This document shows positions 1 through 11,029 of a stretch of DNA of 64,000 bases, piece after piece (position 1 is the stretch's first letter; each line of letters opens with the position of its first letter). The notes under the pieces were generated by a model. It had not been told where the DNA came from, searched no databases, and was given only the letters and a program-made list of their open reading frames with translations. This DNA is from Chrysopogon serrulatus. Taxonomy: Eukaryota; Streptophyta; Magnoliopsida; Poales; Poaceae. The translations under genes and the position numbers were made by a program. The stretch lies in NCBI GenBank assembly GCA_015844335.1, contig JADLZL010003559.1, positions 186,001 to 250,000 on the forward strand. Direction: 5' to 3'.

Positions 1-1352
1 GGCATGTCGCTGATGGCAGCTAGTATCTCATCCTCGTCAAACGGCAGCTCCAGATCAGCAAGGTCATGTGGCTGGATCCCCAGGGCACTAAAATTAACAG
101 TGAATGCCTACGGTCACGGGGACCCGAACACCCCACGAAAATGGTTAAATAACACCTCCTCCATCTCCTCCCGGGATGTGCATAAGTTTCCTGTACTGTC
201 TCTCAGGCGCCGGATACAGTTTCTGTGCTTCCATCCCCTGGCCAAAAGGTGGAAGTACTTTGTGTTTGCATCCCCCTCACTAAGGAACCGGATCCTCGAC
301 GGCCGACGCGATGGTGCGCTCCAGGGGAGGATAGTCCTAGGCATTTGGCTTTAAGCTCCTTTCGCAGATCGAACTCCCCCGTCCCGAAAGATGTCTTGTT
401 TCCGACGCTTGGTCGAGCTTACGGATAAGTTCGCGAGCCATTAGGAGCTGTTCCTTGACATTCCCAATTCGATTGGCTGCCCACCGTTGGAGCTCCCGCT
501 TGAGGTTACGCAGCAAGGCATCAAAGCGGCATAACGGGTCAGCGATGGTCGGGTCACACGTCCAACCCCGTGTCACGACCTCACGAAACCCCGGGGGTTT
601 TAGGCCAAAAGGTCTCGAAGTGGAAGCGGGGCTTGGAGTGGATCGACATGCTGGTTTGCAAGAGGAGCGGTGAGTGATCCGACACATCGAGAAGACAACG
701 CTGCAGGGTGGCGGTCTGGAAACATCTCCTCCCAACTCATGGAGACTAAAGCACGATCCAGCCTCACCGGTGTGGGCGTCGGCGCTCGTTGCTCCACGTG
801 TATCGTCGCCATGCAAATGTAAATCGAGCAGCTCAAGCTCCTCCCCGCGCGCCTAAAACGTGATAGGTTGCGCTTTGTTGATGTTGTCGTTGTGCTTGTC
901 GGCGCCATCTAAGATTAGGTTGAAATCGCCGATCACCGCCCAAGGGCCGGGGCACGCATCTCGATTGCCGTTAGCTCCTCCAAGAATAGTTCTTTTCGTG
1001 TCGCCGTCACGTGGCCCGTAAACGGTTGTGAGCCACCATGGCTCAATATTGAGGCGCAGATTTTGACCGTGACGGAGAAACAACCAATGTGTGCGTCCGT
1101 GAGCTTGATATCCGGCGATCTCGCAGCGACTAGAATGCCCCCACGAGTGCTGACTGCCGGCAGCAGCGCATATTCAACAAAATTCATTCCCAACATCGAC
1201 AATACAAGCATTAGTGGCGCGTGGTCCAGTTTTGTTTCCACGCTACACACAATATGCGGTCTCTCGTCCTGCACAAACGTGCGAACCGAGTCGCGGCGAG
1301 CCCGAGAGTTCAGCCCACGCGCGTTCCAGCATAGAATGGTCGAATTATCCAT
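1..1352 (-). pseudogene. LINE ORF2 fragment: endonuclease domain, frameshifted
   Basis: From an ATG at 1352 the minus strand encodes the start of an L1-type ORF2. The endonuclease/exonuclease/phosphatase fold is recognisable in order: a WNARGLN motif at the N-terminus, an ETK motif about 30 residues later (catalytic glutamate), a TVYGP segment, and a GDFNLI motif near 940 (catalytic aspartate and asparagine). The frame changes near 1080-1060, 850 and 600. After the endonuclease, helical linker sequence (for example the stretch near 560-440 rich in LKREL and EQLL) leads toward the missing reverse transcriptase. In the living element this protein nicks target DNA and primes reverse transcription. 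It is a relic here. Confidence 0.7.
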
Positions 1353-1920
1353 TTATGTTACAACAGGGGGTGCTCCTACACTCAGACACGTCTCCCACGT
1401 GCCCGGGTGGAGCGCCGCGGCCTCTCCTCTCCGGGGAAGAGCTCTCTCATGGCCTCCATGTGTGAATCGCTGAGCTTGCCGGTGAAGATGTCATCGTAGT
1501 CCTGTCTTGCAGATGTCGAGGGCGTACATCGGCCGTTTGTGAAACCAAGACGCTGCATCACAAGCACTTCCCCCCGCTTGGCCACCGGCACCTTGGAGAG
1601 GGGGTTTGCAGCAATGCGTTTGCTGTGCAGAGGCAGCTTCGCCGAGGAGGAGTTGTGTACTCGATTCTTGAGAAGCGGTGGTGTCGCCTTCTTAATAATG
1701 TTCTCGGTGAACCGCTTGAGCCTGTTGGTGAAGGATCCGGCACGTGTTCCCTCTGCAGACTCCGGTGCAGCGGACCCGTTCCCCACGCCAATGTCCCTGG
1801 CCAGGGGTGTGGAGGACTCCGACGCCGAAGCACTGCGGCTGGGCGACCATGGGCGCTGCAGGCAAGAATCGGGGTTAGCCGGCGTGCAGCAAACCTGTAC
1901 GTGTACATCCTCCGGTCCCG

Positions 1921-4883
1921 TCAGTCCACAGTGCGCCCCCTTGGCCCCGGCTTTAGTGGATCCGGTCGCTGGGGAAAAGGGCAGAGGCCGGGGGGTGCGT
2001 GTGCCACAGCAGTGTAGTCCAGCCGCCCCATGTCCTCATGTCGGGCGTTGGGTAGCGGTTCCGGGCCGGTTGGGGGCGTTGCCGTCTCTCCCGGGTCACG
2101 GGCAGCCTCCCGCGTGGTCGAGGGACCAGCGGGGTGCTCGGCGGCGCGCCCGGCCCAGCGCCGCCAACTCCTCGAGGGCCGCCGGGCAGCCTCCCACGTG
2201 GTCGAGGGTCCCAACGGGGTGCTCAACGGCGCGCCCGGCTCTGACTCGTCCAGCAGGGTCAGCGGTGCCGTGTGACGTGTGGATCTTGGAGTCGTAGGGC
2301 TGCACGACGGCGATGCTTGTCCATCCAACTCCATCAGTGCTACCGGAACAGCCTCAGGGGTCCCCTGGGCGCTCCACGGTGGTCTCTCTGAGTCCGCGCT
2401 GGGCGAGAGTACGCCCCCCGGAGCCTCCGTCCGCGTGGTCCGGCGGGGCGCTCGACGGGGAAGGTACTGTCGTCTCACCGATGTCGAGCCTCTGGCCCGG
2501 CTGTGAGCTGGGCGCCGATGAAGACTCCCCTGCCTCCAAGCCGGCGGATTGTGGCAGTGGCGCTGCCTGGGCGTCTTGTGTTGACGCCCCTGGAACCTCC
2601 GAGTGCGCCGGAAGCACCTTTGGGCGCCAGACTTGCCGCCGCGGTAAGGTATCCGCCCGGCGCCGTGCCTTCCCACCACGGCGTCTGCGCCTGCGCGTGC
2701 TTCGCCTCTGACCATGGCTGTGGTGGCGATGGTGAGCCCGCCCACCCACAGCACGAGCAACAGCGGCCTGCCGGGATGAATCGGAGGCCCTCCTGCCTCA
2801 TACTTCTGGCCGGTGGCATGGACTGATGTGGTCTGCCGAGGCTTGGCCGAACCACCACCAGCCGGAGCCTCCCTCCTTTGGCGCTGCAGGTTAGCAGTGG
2901 CAGCAGCCTTGTAAGAACGGGGCTGACCAGCAGGGGCATCATCCCCGTCAGGCACGCCCCGCGTACAGGTGAAGCTGTGCATCCTGGGGCCGATGTCGCC
3001 GCCGGGTTGCATACCGCCCAGGCCATCTTGCTGTCCACGGTCATGCCCCCCTTCCCCATAGTCAGGTGGCGCAGGTCCCCCCGGAGAGGCGGGCGGTGGG
3101 GGAGGGTTGAAGTCTGCCACCGATTTGATGTGGATGAGTACTTCATAGGCGAGAACCCTCTTCTCACGAAGATAAGCTTGCGGCGTCTGCTGTCCTGCGA
3201 AGAGGTGACACGGCGGCTCGTTCTCCGCCACCCCCAACCAGCAGATGAGGGGTATATAGGAAGGATGAGCAGTCCAAGCTGTCACCTTGAAGGTGGATAG
3301 GTTCCGCACCATTCGCCGTTCCCCCTCGACCTCACGAATCCAACGGGGACGGTGTAAGGATTTTTGGCTGCTTTGTGTCTTCTCGCCAGGCGTGCGGTGG
3401 GATTCCCTCAATACAATGTTGACCCGATACGCGGTGGCGACCCCTCGGCGTGCCGGAAGCGGGACCAAGGACGAAGCACGAGCGCTGTTGATCCCAGAGG
3501 CAGCGGCGAGGTTGCGAGAATGCTGTCCTTGGCCGCCTGTGAGGCACACAGAATGATGAAATTTTCGGGGTAGAAGTGGCGGATGATGATGTCCTCAGGC
3601 TGCAGGCGCGCTGCCGCGATGATGGCCACGCGTGCGTCCTCGAGCTGGATGTCCGATGCCCCGCATCGCGTCTGAGCAACCAGCGAGAACCGCAGCTGCG
3701 TCTCCGCTCCGTCGATGCCGGCGTCACGCTTGATGTAGCGCCAGCACTCGCGTGGCCGCGAACCGGGAGCACCCGGCGGGGGCCACATCAGCGACCGGTC
3801 GTCGGCGTCGGAGTTCAGGGCCGGCGGCGAAGGGGTCCTTCCAGCGGGCGTCGAGGGGCGTGTCCGGCGAGCGCGGCGGCAGCGTCTCCCCACGACCATC
3901 ACGCGGCGTCCCCGGGCTGCCGCGGCGTTGCGGGACGAACCGGCCATCCACCCGGCCCCCTCTCCGCTGCCCCGGCCGCCGCCCCACGGGCTGAGGTGGC
4001 GCTGGCGCACCGAGCGGTCACCGGACTGCCCCAGAGGTGTCAGCGCCCGGGCGTGGCCGCCCGTGGCCTCTTGCAATCCCTTGCGAAGTGGTTGGCTCCC
4101 CGGCAATTGAAGCATCGTGGGGGCTGGGCGCAGGTTGCGACACGGTGAGTCGAAGAGAGGCAATTCAGGCAGCGATCAAGGGTCGGCCCGGTCGCGGCCG
4201 TGTGGTCCATCTCTCGGGTGACCGGCGCCCGGCGTGAGCGCGCGCGGCGGCGGGCGCGCCTCCGCTGCTCCTCATCTGGGTGCTGAGGCGGAACCACTGC
4301 CCAGCCCTCCTTGTGCAGTGCGGTCGCACGCCCGGTTGGGCCCAAGCCTTTGGTGTGCAGAGAGCCGCGCCGGGCGGTGCCTGTCGGTCGGCCCGCACGC
4401 CGGAGAGGAGCGCCTGGCCGCAACCGTCGTGGCAGCACCCTGCCCGTCGGCCCGTCTCCTACGACGCCGACGAGGCCTGCGGCGCCTGCCCCGGCCCCCC
4501 TTCGCCCGGAGGAGTCGGCCACCGCGGAGCCACCCAGTGGCGGCTCCGGTCGCGACAACTCCCCCGCCCAGGGCTGCCGCACCGGACGAGCCCTCCGATG
4601 CAGACAGGTGAGGGGCCACCGAGAGGCGCGCTTCCCGGCGGTGAGGGGCTTCCGGGCTGAGGAGATCCTCATCATCATCGGAGCAGTCGGAGAAGTCCCC
4701 CTGCACCCACCAGGCCATCCTGGACCGGTCGGCCGACTCAGGGATGAAGGGGGGCGCATCCGGCGACAGGGTCTTCCCGCGACCACCGACGGCGACCCCG
4801 GATGCATCTCCACACCCAGGCGAAGGAGAGCGAGGCGGGGTGGGGTAGCGAATCGGCGATGGAGGCGCCATTACGCTGCACAC
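1921..4883 (-). pseudogene. LINE ORF1 (gag-like RNA-binding protein), frameshifted
   Basis: The minus strand from an ATG at 4883 begins with an acidic, proline- and serine-rich N-terminus. After frame changes come two CCHC zinc knuckles back to back near 4160-4050 (C-x2-C-x4-H-x4-C spacing; cores CLNC and CFNC). Then, near 3700-3430, comes a domain typical of plant LINE ORF1 proteins (the DUF4283 type), with segments reading like FYPENFIIL and PLPLGSTALVLRPW. A long basic, proline-rich tail continues to about 1921. Such proteins coat LINE RNA. At least three frame changes show that this copy is non-functional. Other long open frames across this GC-rich block on both strands are shadows. Confidence 0.65.
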
Positions 4884-5249
4884 AGGTGCGGTGCCGCAGA
4901 CCGAGCCCGGAGGAGCAATATGTCAAACAGGTGGTGGGCGGAAGTGAGGGGTGGGGAGCGGGATGAAAGCAGCGGTGTCTGGGGGCTGGCGGGGACTGCG
5001 CGAAGCCGCCCCAAGCGGAGCGCCCCAGCTGAGAGTACAGGGACGAGGAGCCGGCGAGGCGGTCGCCGGCGGGGTGGGTGGAACCGGGGGCGCGGTGGTG
5101 GTGGGGAAAGCCGACGGGGGTGAAGCACGCCGGGTGGTGGTGGAGAGGGAGGGAGATGGGAGAGGGCGAGGGGCTAGAGGCGGAGGTGGCCGTCCGGTGG
5201 CGGGGGGCCGCCGGCGGGGGAGGGGGGCGGCGGTGGAGGGGCGGTTGTC

Positions 5250-5580
5250 TATGACTTGGCTTACTTACTGCAATCACTTTTCTCAGCAACTTGTTGTTAT
5301 CGATCTCTTACCACAATGCAGTCTCATAATTAAGCCTCCCAGCTTTTTTTTCATTACATGCTTTTCTCCAAACTACTTGATAGGTTTTTTGAAGCAAAAT
5401 TGCATAAGAATTAACATTAAATCATGTTTTCTATCCCACCATATTTCTTTGCTCTACAGTTTTACATACTTATTAAACGGAATAGCATATAGCTCTGTCT
5501 ATATCTATATCTAATATTCTATATTCTATATATCTATACATAAGCAGCGAAAATTTCTTTCTTCCATCTCTCGTGCATGC
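5250..5580. other. AT-rich spacer, no feature recognised
   Basis: This stretch between the LINE leader and the broken gene copy A is AT-rich with TATCTA runs near 5495-5540. I see no coding or repeat structure that I can name. Confidence 0.5.
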
Positions 5581-5582
5581 TC

Positions 5583-6696
5583 TTCCTTGTCCAATCACCG
5601 TGGAACACCCGGTCAGCCACACGGCAGCGGCGAGGGGCGGTGGCATGGCGGAGCCAGGATTTCGAAGCAGGGTATTCCATATAGAAAAAAATTACAATGC
5701 AAATATACAAGTGCTAGTTTTCTTCCACACAATGTAAATATACCATTGGTAGCACATGTAATTTTCATGTGCATTGCAATTTATAAACAGGATGAAAAAA
5801 TAAAAATATTTTTAAAATTTCATCGAGATACTAAACAAGGTAGCACGTAATAGCGTAGACAAATAAATTTGTTTAAATTGCAACAAACACAGACACAATG
5901 CTAAATGTTTTCCTTTAAATTTCATCAATTAAGATTGCGATTCATTCTAATTAGAGGAGAAAACAGAGCCTTTTTTTGCGAATGAGAAAAACAGAGCTTG
6001 TGTCCTGGTGCATGGGAGAAGACTTGTGCCTGGCTGCCTTCAACACTTGGCCGCCGTGCGCCGGCCGCTGGCGAGAGTCGACCACCAAGGGGATGAGTCG
6101 ACGAAGCCGGCTGCTGCAGTCCGTGATGCGCTGCTTGTCTTCTGGCTGCTGTGGGCTACCGGCCTCTGCCGTGCAAGGGCAGCACCGCAAGCAGCATCCA
6201 GGATAGATATGTGCCGCTACTCAGGCCACTGCATGCCGGTAGCTTGGGACGCAGTACGCGAGGTGCTGAACAAGCAGCAAGGGGAGCAACCCTTTGTGAC
6301 CTGTTCATCCGTGGGCTTCTAGTCCAATTAAACAATGGCATGTACATGTATACTATGTATATATATTTCTTTTGCTTACCAAAATCTTGGGTATTCCACG
6401 GAATACAGGGGAATACCCCTGGCGCCGCCCATGATCAGCACGGAGACCCTCCACAAGAATATGGCCGTCAGTAGCGTGGTGGTGAGTCAGACGCCGGCTC
6501 TGGCGCGGTCCCTGGCCGCCAAGCCTGGCGGCGCCGTCTCGAACCGGCGAAGGAAATGGAGGAGCAGGACCAGGGTGGCGTACGTCACGCCGACGAAGAG
6601 TGTCGTGGCGTCGTCCCCGCCTGACCTGTGGATTGAGATGGCTGAGTTGCACGTCAGGAGGAGGAAACCCAGGAATGTTGGCCACCATGACGCCAT
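5583..6696 (-). pseudogene. Small membrane protein family, copy A, broken by an insertion and a stop codon
   Basis: The ATG is at 6696-6694 on the minus strand and the N-terminal part is open to a TGA at 6489-6487. Copies C, D and E have a tryptophan at this point, so the TGA is a one-base nonsense change. The frame then continues in phase toward 6424, where it is cut by about 775 bases of foreign sequence. The gene's 3' end resumes at 5647-5583 and matches the corresponding part of copy B. Residues 1-70 show two hydrophobic helices joined by a basic loop (R-R-F-E), as in the intact copies. The family is discussed at copy C. Confidence 0.75.
5648..6423. mobile_element. DNA transposon insertion in copy A, hAT-like ends
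   Basis: This block separates two halves of copy A that are contiguous in the intact paralogues. Its left end reads GGCGGAGCCAGG and its right end, reverse-complemented, reads GGGCGGCGCCAGGGG. Both are followed inward by GGTATTCC, so the ends are imperfect inverted repeats. Similar GGCGGAGCCAG ends are known for Tip100-type hAT elements, and an element with an 8-bp duplication and the same ends lies at 54176-54459. I could not define a clean target duplication here. No transposase frame is visible, so it is non-autonomous. Confidence 0.55.
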
Positions 6697-6699
6697 GAT

Positions 6700-7110
6700 G
6701 CAGCTCCTTCGTATATGTACGTTTCTCCAAGCGCGCATCGCTTGGTGAATATTGAATACTCCTACTCCTAGTAGTCTCCTACTCAATGGAGTACATACAC
6801 GGGAGCTCGATCGGAAAACAGTTGCTAATTAATCATTTATAAACAGTGACAAACTAGCAATCAATTTCTTATTCAGAAACCCATTATATTAAAGCAACAA
6901 CACGACAGTTGGTACACACCCTCGCTCTGACAGAGTTGAGAAATGAGAAGACACAAAAACACATGCAGCACGAGAGAGAAAATGTCGCAAACTGATGGAG
7001 ATACACATAATGTACTATATGCAATTCGTATTATGCATGGCGGAGACCGAGCATGCATGCATGCACCAGCTTCTTCAGCTTGGAGCTCTTTGGATTCAGT
7101 GCAGTCTTAG
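6700..7110. other. Spacer between copy A and the CYSTM gene
   Basis: AT-rich sequence with a GCATGCATGCATGC run near 7050. It probably includes the 5' leader of copy A on the left and the 3' untranslated region of the minus-strand CYSTM-type gene on the right. No coding sequence is seen. Confidence 0.4.
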
Positions 7111-7114
7111 CCGA

Positions 7115-7656
7115 TTAACAAGCTAATGGGTTGGAAGAAGGGTCGTCGTAGCAATAGTCGTAGACGAAGCATAAGCATTTTAGCCCGTCGAGGCTGAAGA
7201 AAACCGAAGGAACACAAAGCAGGGGTCAGCTGTAGCCACAGTACATGCGCATGCTGCGTGCAGCTCTTGTAGTAGCACAGGCGGCAGGGATATGTAATTA
7301 AAAGATATATAGATTTAGGTATATATACATGCATACCTGCAGACTTCAAGGAAGCTACGCTCCCTCCTAGGTGGCGGCGCGGCGTAATACTGCAGCGGCG
7401 GCGCCATCACCGGCGGCGGGGCCTGGTGCGGCGGCTGCTGGCCGTAACCTTTTACGTAAAAAAAGAGAGAGAAAGAAACCTCATATGTCATTAATTAATA
7501 CGTATGCAAGCCGCTGTTCTTTTGCTTCAGACATAAACTGAACACTTTGTACAAATATGCATGCAAGCAGTAGTACCAAGAGATTTAGCAGCAAATTAAA
7601 CAATAAAAAGTACCTTGTACAGGGTAAGTGTACGCGTTGTACACGGGATCACTCAT
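7115..7656 (-). CDS. Divergent CYSTM-type cysteine-rich transmembrane peptide, three exons
   Basis: I assembled this gene from three minus-strand exons: 7656-7614, 7448-7337 and 7193-7115, with GT-AG introns and phases that join exactly. The product is 77 residues. It begins MSDPVYNAYTYP, continues with a Gln/Pro/Tyr-rich middle (QQPPHQAPPP, PPLQYYAAPPPRRE), and ends in an SFLEVC segment and a short Cys-containing tail with DDPSS. This is the layout of plant CYSTM proteins: a PQG-type N-terminus, then FLEGC and a C-terminal cysteine-rich membrane segment ending in CDPS. Such proteins are membrane-anchored and often stress-linked. Unusually, the tail keeps only about four of the usual run of cysteines and carries charged residues (LDGLK), so membrane insertion is uncertain. 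A TATA box lies about 145 bp upstream. The exon structure is inferred by reading and not from transcript data. Confidence 0.72.
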
Positions 7657-7799
7657 CGTCTGCCCTCCTCCCTGCATGCTCCTCGATCGACCTGTTGAGC
7701 TTAGCTTAGGTACGGTGGAAGCAAGGAACGTGATCTCTTGGAAATGAAGCAGTGGTGCCGTGTTATTGGCAAGCCGGCCGGCTCTGGACCTGGGCGCTA

Positions 7800-7810
7800 G
7801 TTTATATAAA
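7800..7810 (-). promoter_or_regulatory. TATA box of the CYSTM-type gene
   Basis: On the minus strand CTTTATATAAA lies about 145 bases upstream of the ATG at 7656, a normal distance for a plant gene with a 100-base leader. Confidence 0.5.
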
Positions 7811-7872
7811 GGTGTACTATAAGCGATCCAGCCGGATCGACGCATTTCGGTTCGGGACGGGCGTTTTGACGG

Positions 7873-8791
7873 GAGGAAAATACACCACCGTGGCGTCATC
7901 TAGGTACTGAACAAAGTGATATCTAGAGATCTCTAAACTTAACAAAGAGTGTCATTTAGGTCTCTAAACTTTCAAGGCGAGCACCGTAGGTCTCTAAACT
8001 TTCAAGGCGAGCACCGTAGGTCTCTAAACTTAGCAAAGGGTGTCATCTATGTCTCTAAACTTAGTAGAGGGTGTCATCTAGGTCCCAAGTACTATAGCTA
8101 ATTCGGCACAAAATTTTTAAAAAGGAAATCTAATTTTGAAGTAATGTAGCTACAATCTATAAAATATTCTAAAAATTGTATCTTTCTCATACAATCTTGG
8201 ATGGAGATAATTTTTATATAAAAATTATAGCTCTTGACGAGATCTACAACTTTCTAGTTTTGAGTTTTTTTTTTTAATTTGAGGTCACTAAGATATTCAA
8301 AAAATTAAATAAATTTTCATCAGTATATTAATCACATAAAGTTGTATGTTAATATACTGCTAAAAATTTATTTATTTTTTTTTTTAGTATCTTAATGATC
8401 TTAAATTAAAAAACTCAAAACTAGAAAAATTATAGATCTTATTAAGAGCTACAATTTTTATATAAAAATCATCTTCATCAAGATCATATAAAAAGATACA
8501 GTTTTTGAAATATTCTATAAATTGTAGCTACAGTACTAAAATTATATTTCCTTTTAAAATTCTTGTATAAATTAGCTACAGCATTTTGGGACTGAATGAA
8601 TGCCCCTGCCAAGTTTAGGGAGGTAGATGACACCCTTTGCTAATTTTGGGGACCGGTGGTGATCGTCTTGAAAGTTTAGGGACTGGATGACACCTTATGC
8701 CAAATTTAAGGACCCTAGATATCACTTTAAAAGTTCGGTGACTTAGATGACACCTTGAGTCAAATTAATATACTGGTGGTGTATTTTCCTC
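7873..8791. mobile_element. Non-autonomous Mutator-like element (copy 1 of a twin pair)
   Basis: The ends are inverted repeats starting GAGGAAAATACACCACC. They are flanked by a 9-bp duplication, TTTTGACGG on the left (7864-7872) and TTTTGATGG on the right (8792-8800), with one mismatch. A 9-bp duplication and long inverted arms fit Mutator-like elements. The arms contain repeated units of about 30-45 bp built on GGTCCCTAAACTTNGC and GGTGTCATCTAG. The AT-rich centre carries a module reading GTAGCTCTTGACGAGATCTA and its inverse. There is no coding capacity. The length, 919 bp, equals that of the next copy. Confidence 0.75.
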
Positions 8792-8830
8792 TTTTGATGG
8801 ATTCAATTTGCCCCTTGTCATTACATGAAA

Positions 8831-9749
8831 TAGGAAAATACACCACCAGTACATCAACTTAGTTCAAGGTGTTATCTAGATCCCCAAACTTTCAAAGTGA
8901 TATAGGGGTCCCTAAACTTGGCAAAAGGTGTTATTCAGGTAGGTTCCTAAACTTTTAAGGTGATCACCGCAGGTCCCTAAACTTGACAAGGTATGTCATC
9001 CAGGTCCCTAAACTTGATAGAGGGTGTCATCCGGACTCCAAATACTGTAGCTAATTAGGCACAAAAAATTTTAAAAAGAAAATATAATTTTGGGTAATAT
9101 AGCTACGATCAATAGAATATTCTAAAAAATTATATCTTTTTTATACGATTTCGGATGAAGATAATTTTTATATAAAAATTGTAGCTCTTGACAAGATCTA
9201 TAATTTTTTAGTTTTGAATTTTTTAATTTGAGATCATTAAGATACTTAAAAAATTAAATAAATTTTCAGCAGTATATTAATCACATACAAGCGCTTATCG
9301 TCTTTGAAAAATCATATCTTTCTTATATGCTATCAAATTGAGATATTTTCTATATGGAAGTTATAGCGCTCGATGAGACCTATAACTTTATAGTTTTGAG
9401 TTTTTTAATTTGAGGTCATTAAGATGCTTAAAAAATTAAACCACTAAATTCAGTTTATGCACAGTGGTTTTATATTTTTAATTTTTAATCTTGAAATTAT
9501 ATTTTCTTTTTAAAAACTTCGTGCCAAATTAGCTACAGTAATTAGGACTTGGATGACACCTCGTGCCAAGTTTAGGGACCTAGATAACAGTCTTTGTCAA
9601 ATTTAAAGACCTGTGGTGATCGTTTTGAAAGTTTAGGGGCCTAGATAACACCTTTTGCCAAGTTTAGAGACCCTTAGATATCACTTTGAAAGTTCGGGGA
9701 TCGGATGACACCTTGAGCCAAGTTAATGTACCGGTGGTGTATTTTCCTC
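8831..9749. mobile_element. Non-autonomous Mutator-like element (copy 2 of a twin pair)
   Basis: It has the same family ends as the element at 7873 and is also 919 bp long. It is flanked by a perfect 9-bp duplication TACATGAAA (8822-8830 and 9750-9758). The duplication differs from that of copy 1, so this is a separate insertion and not a tandem duplication. The arms carry the same CCCTAAACTT repeat units and the centre carries the same GAGATCTACAA-type module, more diverged. Confidence 0.8.
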
Positions 9750-9877
9750 TACATGAAATCACTTGTCAGTAGTGCCACTCACCAACACCTGCAATTAATG
9801 TACACCCATTAAGCCAGTAAATTGTAAATGAGACACGTTTAAGTACAATAAGCCATCTCAGTTTAGTTTAAAGCTAA

Positions 9878-10571
9878 GGGTCTTTTTGGATGCACTAACT
9901 AAACTTTAGCTAACTATATTTAACTGTTAGACATCCAAACAGTTCAGCTAAAAGACTAAGAGCAACTCCAATAGTTCCTTATTCCAGGTTGTCATCTTTA
10001 TTTTTTGGTAAAAACAGAAAAAACCTTCTCCAACAGTTCCCTATACCAGGTTGCTATTTATCCCAAATTGAAAAAAAGAGCCTCCGCACGCGTATATATG
10101 CGCGCTCGACTCCGTGCGCGTATCCGTCCGTATTAGAAGAGGTGGAAGGGCATAAACATAATTTTGTTTCAGCCTTGGGGTTCCTGATGTAAATTTTCAA
10201 GAAGTGGAAGGATATAAACATAATTTTATTTCTGTCTCGGGGTTCCTGATGTAAGTTTGATCCGGGTTTGGCAAGTCAATTATACCAAACTATTGGAGAG
10301 AGACTCTTTTTTCACTTGCCATATATTTTAGAGAGTTGCTAAATCATAAGATTTGCCAAGTAAATTTTGGCAAACTCTTGGAGATGCTCTAACTAAATTT
10401 TAGCTAAGTTTAGTTCCTCCATCTAGCTAAAGCTAGCTAAAATTTAGGTGAGTCTATTAGCTGGAGCATCCAAACACCCTTAAAGTTTAGTTAAAATTTT
10501 TTTAGCTAGCTACACTCTTACATTAAAATTTTAGCTAACTAAATTTTAATTGAATGCATCCAAACAGACCC
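9878..10571. mobile_element. Tourist-type MITE (outer), split by a second MITE
   Basis: The ends GGGTCTTTTTGGATGCA and (inverted) GGGTCTGTTTGGATGCA are flanked by TAA on both sides (9875-9877 and 10572-10574), the 3-bp duplication of PIF/Harbinger elements. The sequence is built of TAGCTAAA-type motifs on both strands. Once the nested element at 9960-10389 is removed, it is about 261 bp long. Confidence 0.7.
9960..10389. mobile_element. Tourist-type MITE (inner, nested)
   Basis: The ends GAGCAACTCCAA and (inverted) GAGCATCTCCAA are flanked by TAA at 9957-9959 and 10390-10392. The 430-bp element lies wholly inside the outer MITE. It contains a partly repeated stretch ending GGGGTTCCTGATGTAA at 10177-10192 and 10240-10255. 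Confidence 0.7.
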
Positions 10572-10774
10572 TAAGACAATTTAGCAAAATCTGATATGGA
10601 GGAGAGAGAGAAATTAGAAGAGCCTAAACAACTCAGCAAGCTGTTGTTGGGTAATATCACCATTGTCAACATTTGGATGCTAACTATCCTTGAACGACTA
10701 CGAAGAGAACTGAGAAAGGCTATCTGAATGTTTTTTTTTTCTCTCGATCAGATGAACATGTGAATGTTATCGGA

Positions 10775-11025
10775 TGAGTTATCTGCAATAGTCTCAGTTA
10801 TATGCAACTTAATTAGTCTCAACTATCTGAAATAGTCTCAGCTATCTGCAATAGTTTCAGTTATCTGCTTAGTCTCAGCCATCTGAAACTTAGTTGTGAG
10901 CCTGATGCTATCTGAAACTTAGTTGTGAACCTGGTGCTATCTGAATCTTATTTCTGGTTATATTATCTGAAACTTGTTATCTGCAACTTGTTACCTGAAA
11001 CTTAGTTGTGAGCCTGATGCTTTTT
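10775..11025. repeat. Degenerate short tandem repeats
   Basis: Units of about 20-35 bases recur, built on TATCTGAAACTTAGTTGTGA with GCCTGATGC and on ATCTGCAATAGTCTCAG. At least eight imperfect copies are visible. No coding frame follows them. Confidence 0.6.
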
Positions 11026-11029
11026 TAAC

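Larger units (their letters stand above)
1..5240 (-). mobile_element. L1-type LINE, 5' part, degenerate, running off the window start
   Basis: The minus strand reads as the 5' half of a plant L1-clade non-LTR retrotransposon. A GC-rich 5' leader of roughly 350 bases is followed by ORF1 (RNA-binding, zinc knuckles) and then by the start of ORF2 (apurinic-type endonuclease). The reverse transcriptase would lie to the left of base 1 and is not in the window. Both reading frames are spread over several phases, so the copy is dead. The right boundary is an estimate from the drop in GC content near 5240; no target duplication was found. Confidence 0.75.

Noticed and set aside
1539..5289. Many long open frames on the plus strand and in other phases of the first 5 kb
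   Set aside because: GC-rich DNA has few stops; the minus-strand LINE proteins explain the region and the plus-strand frames have no family motifs.
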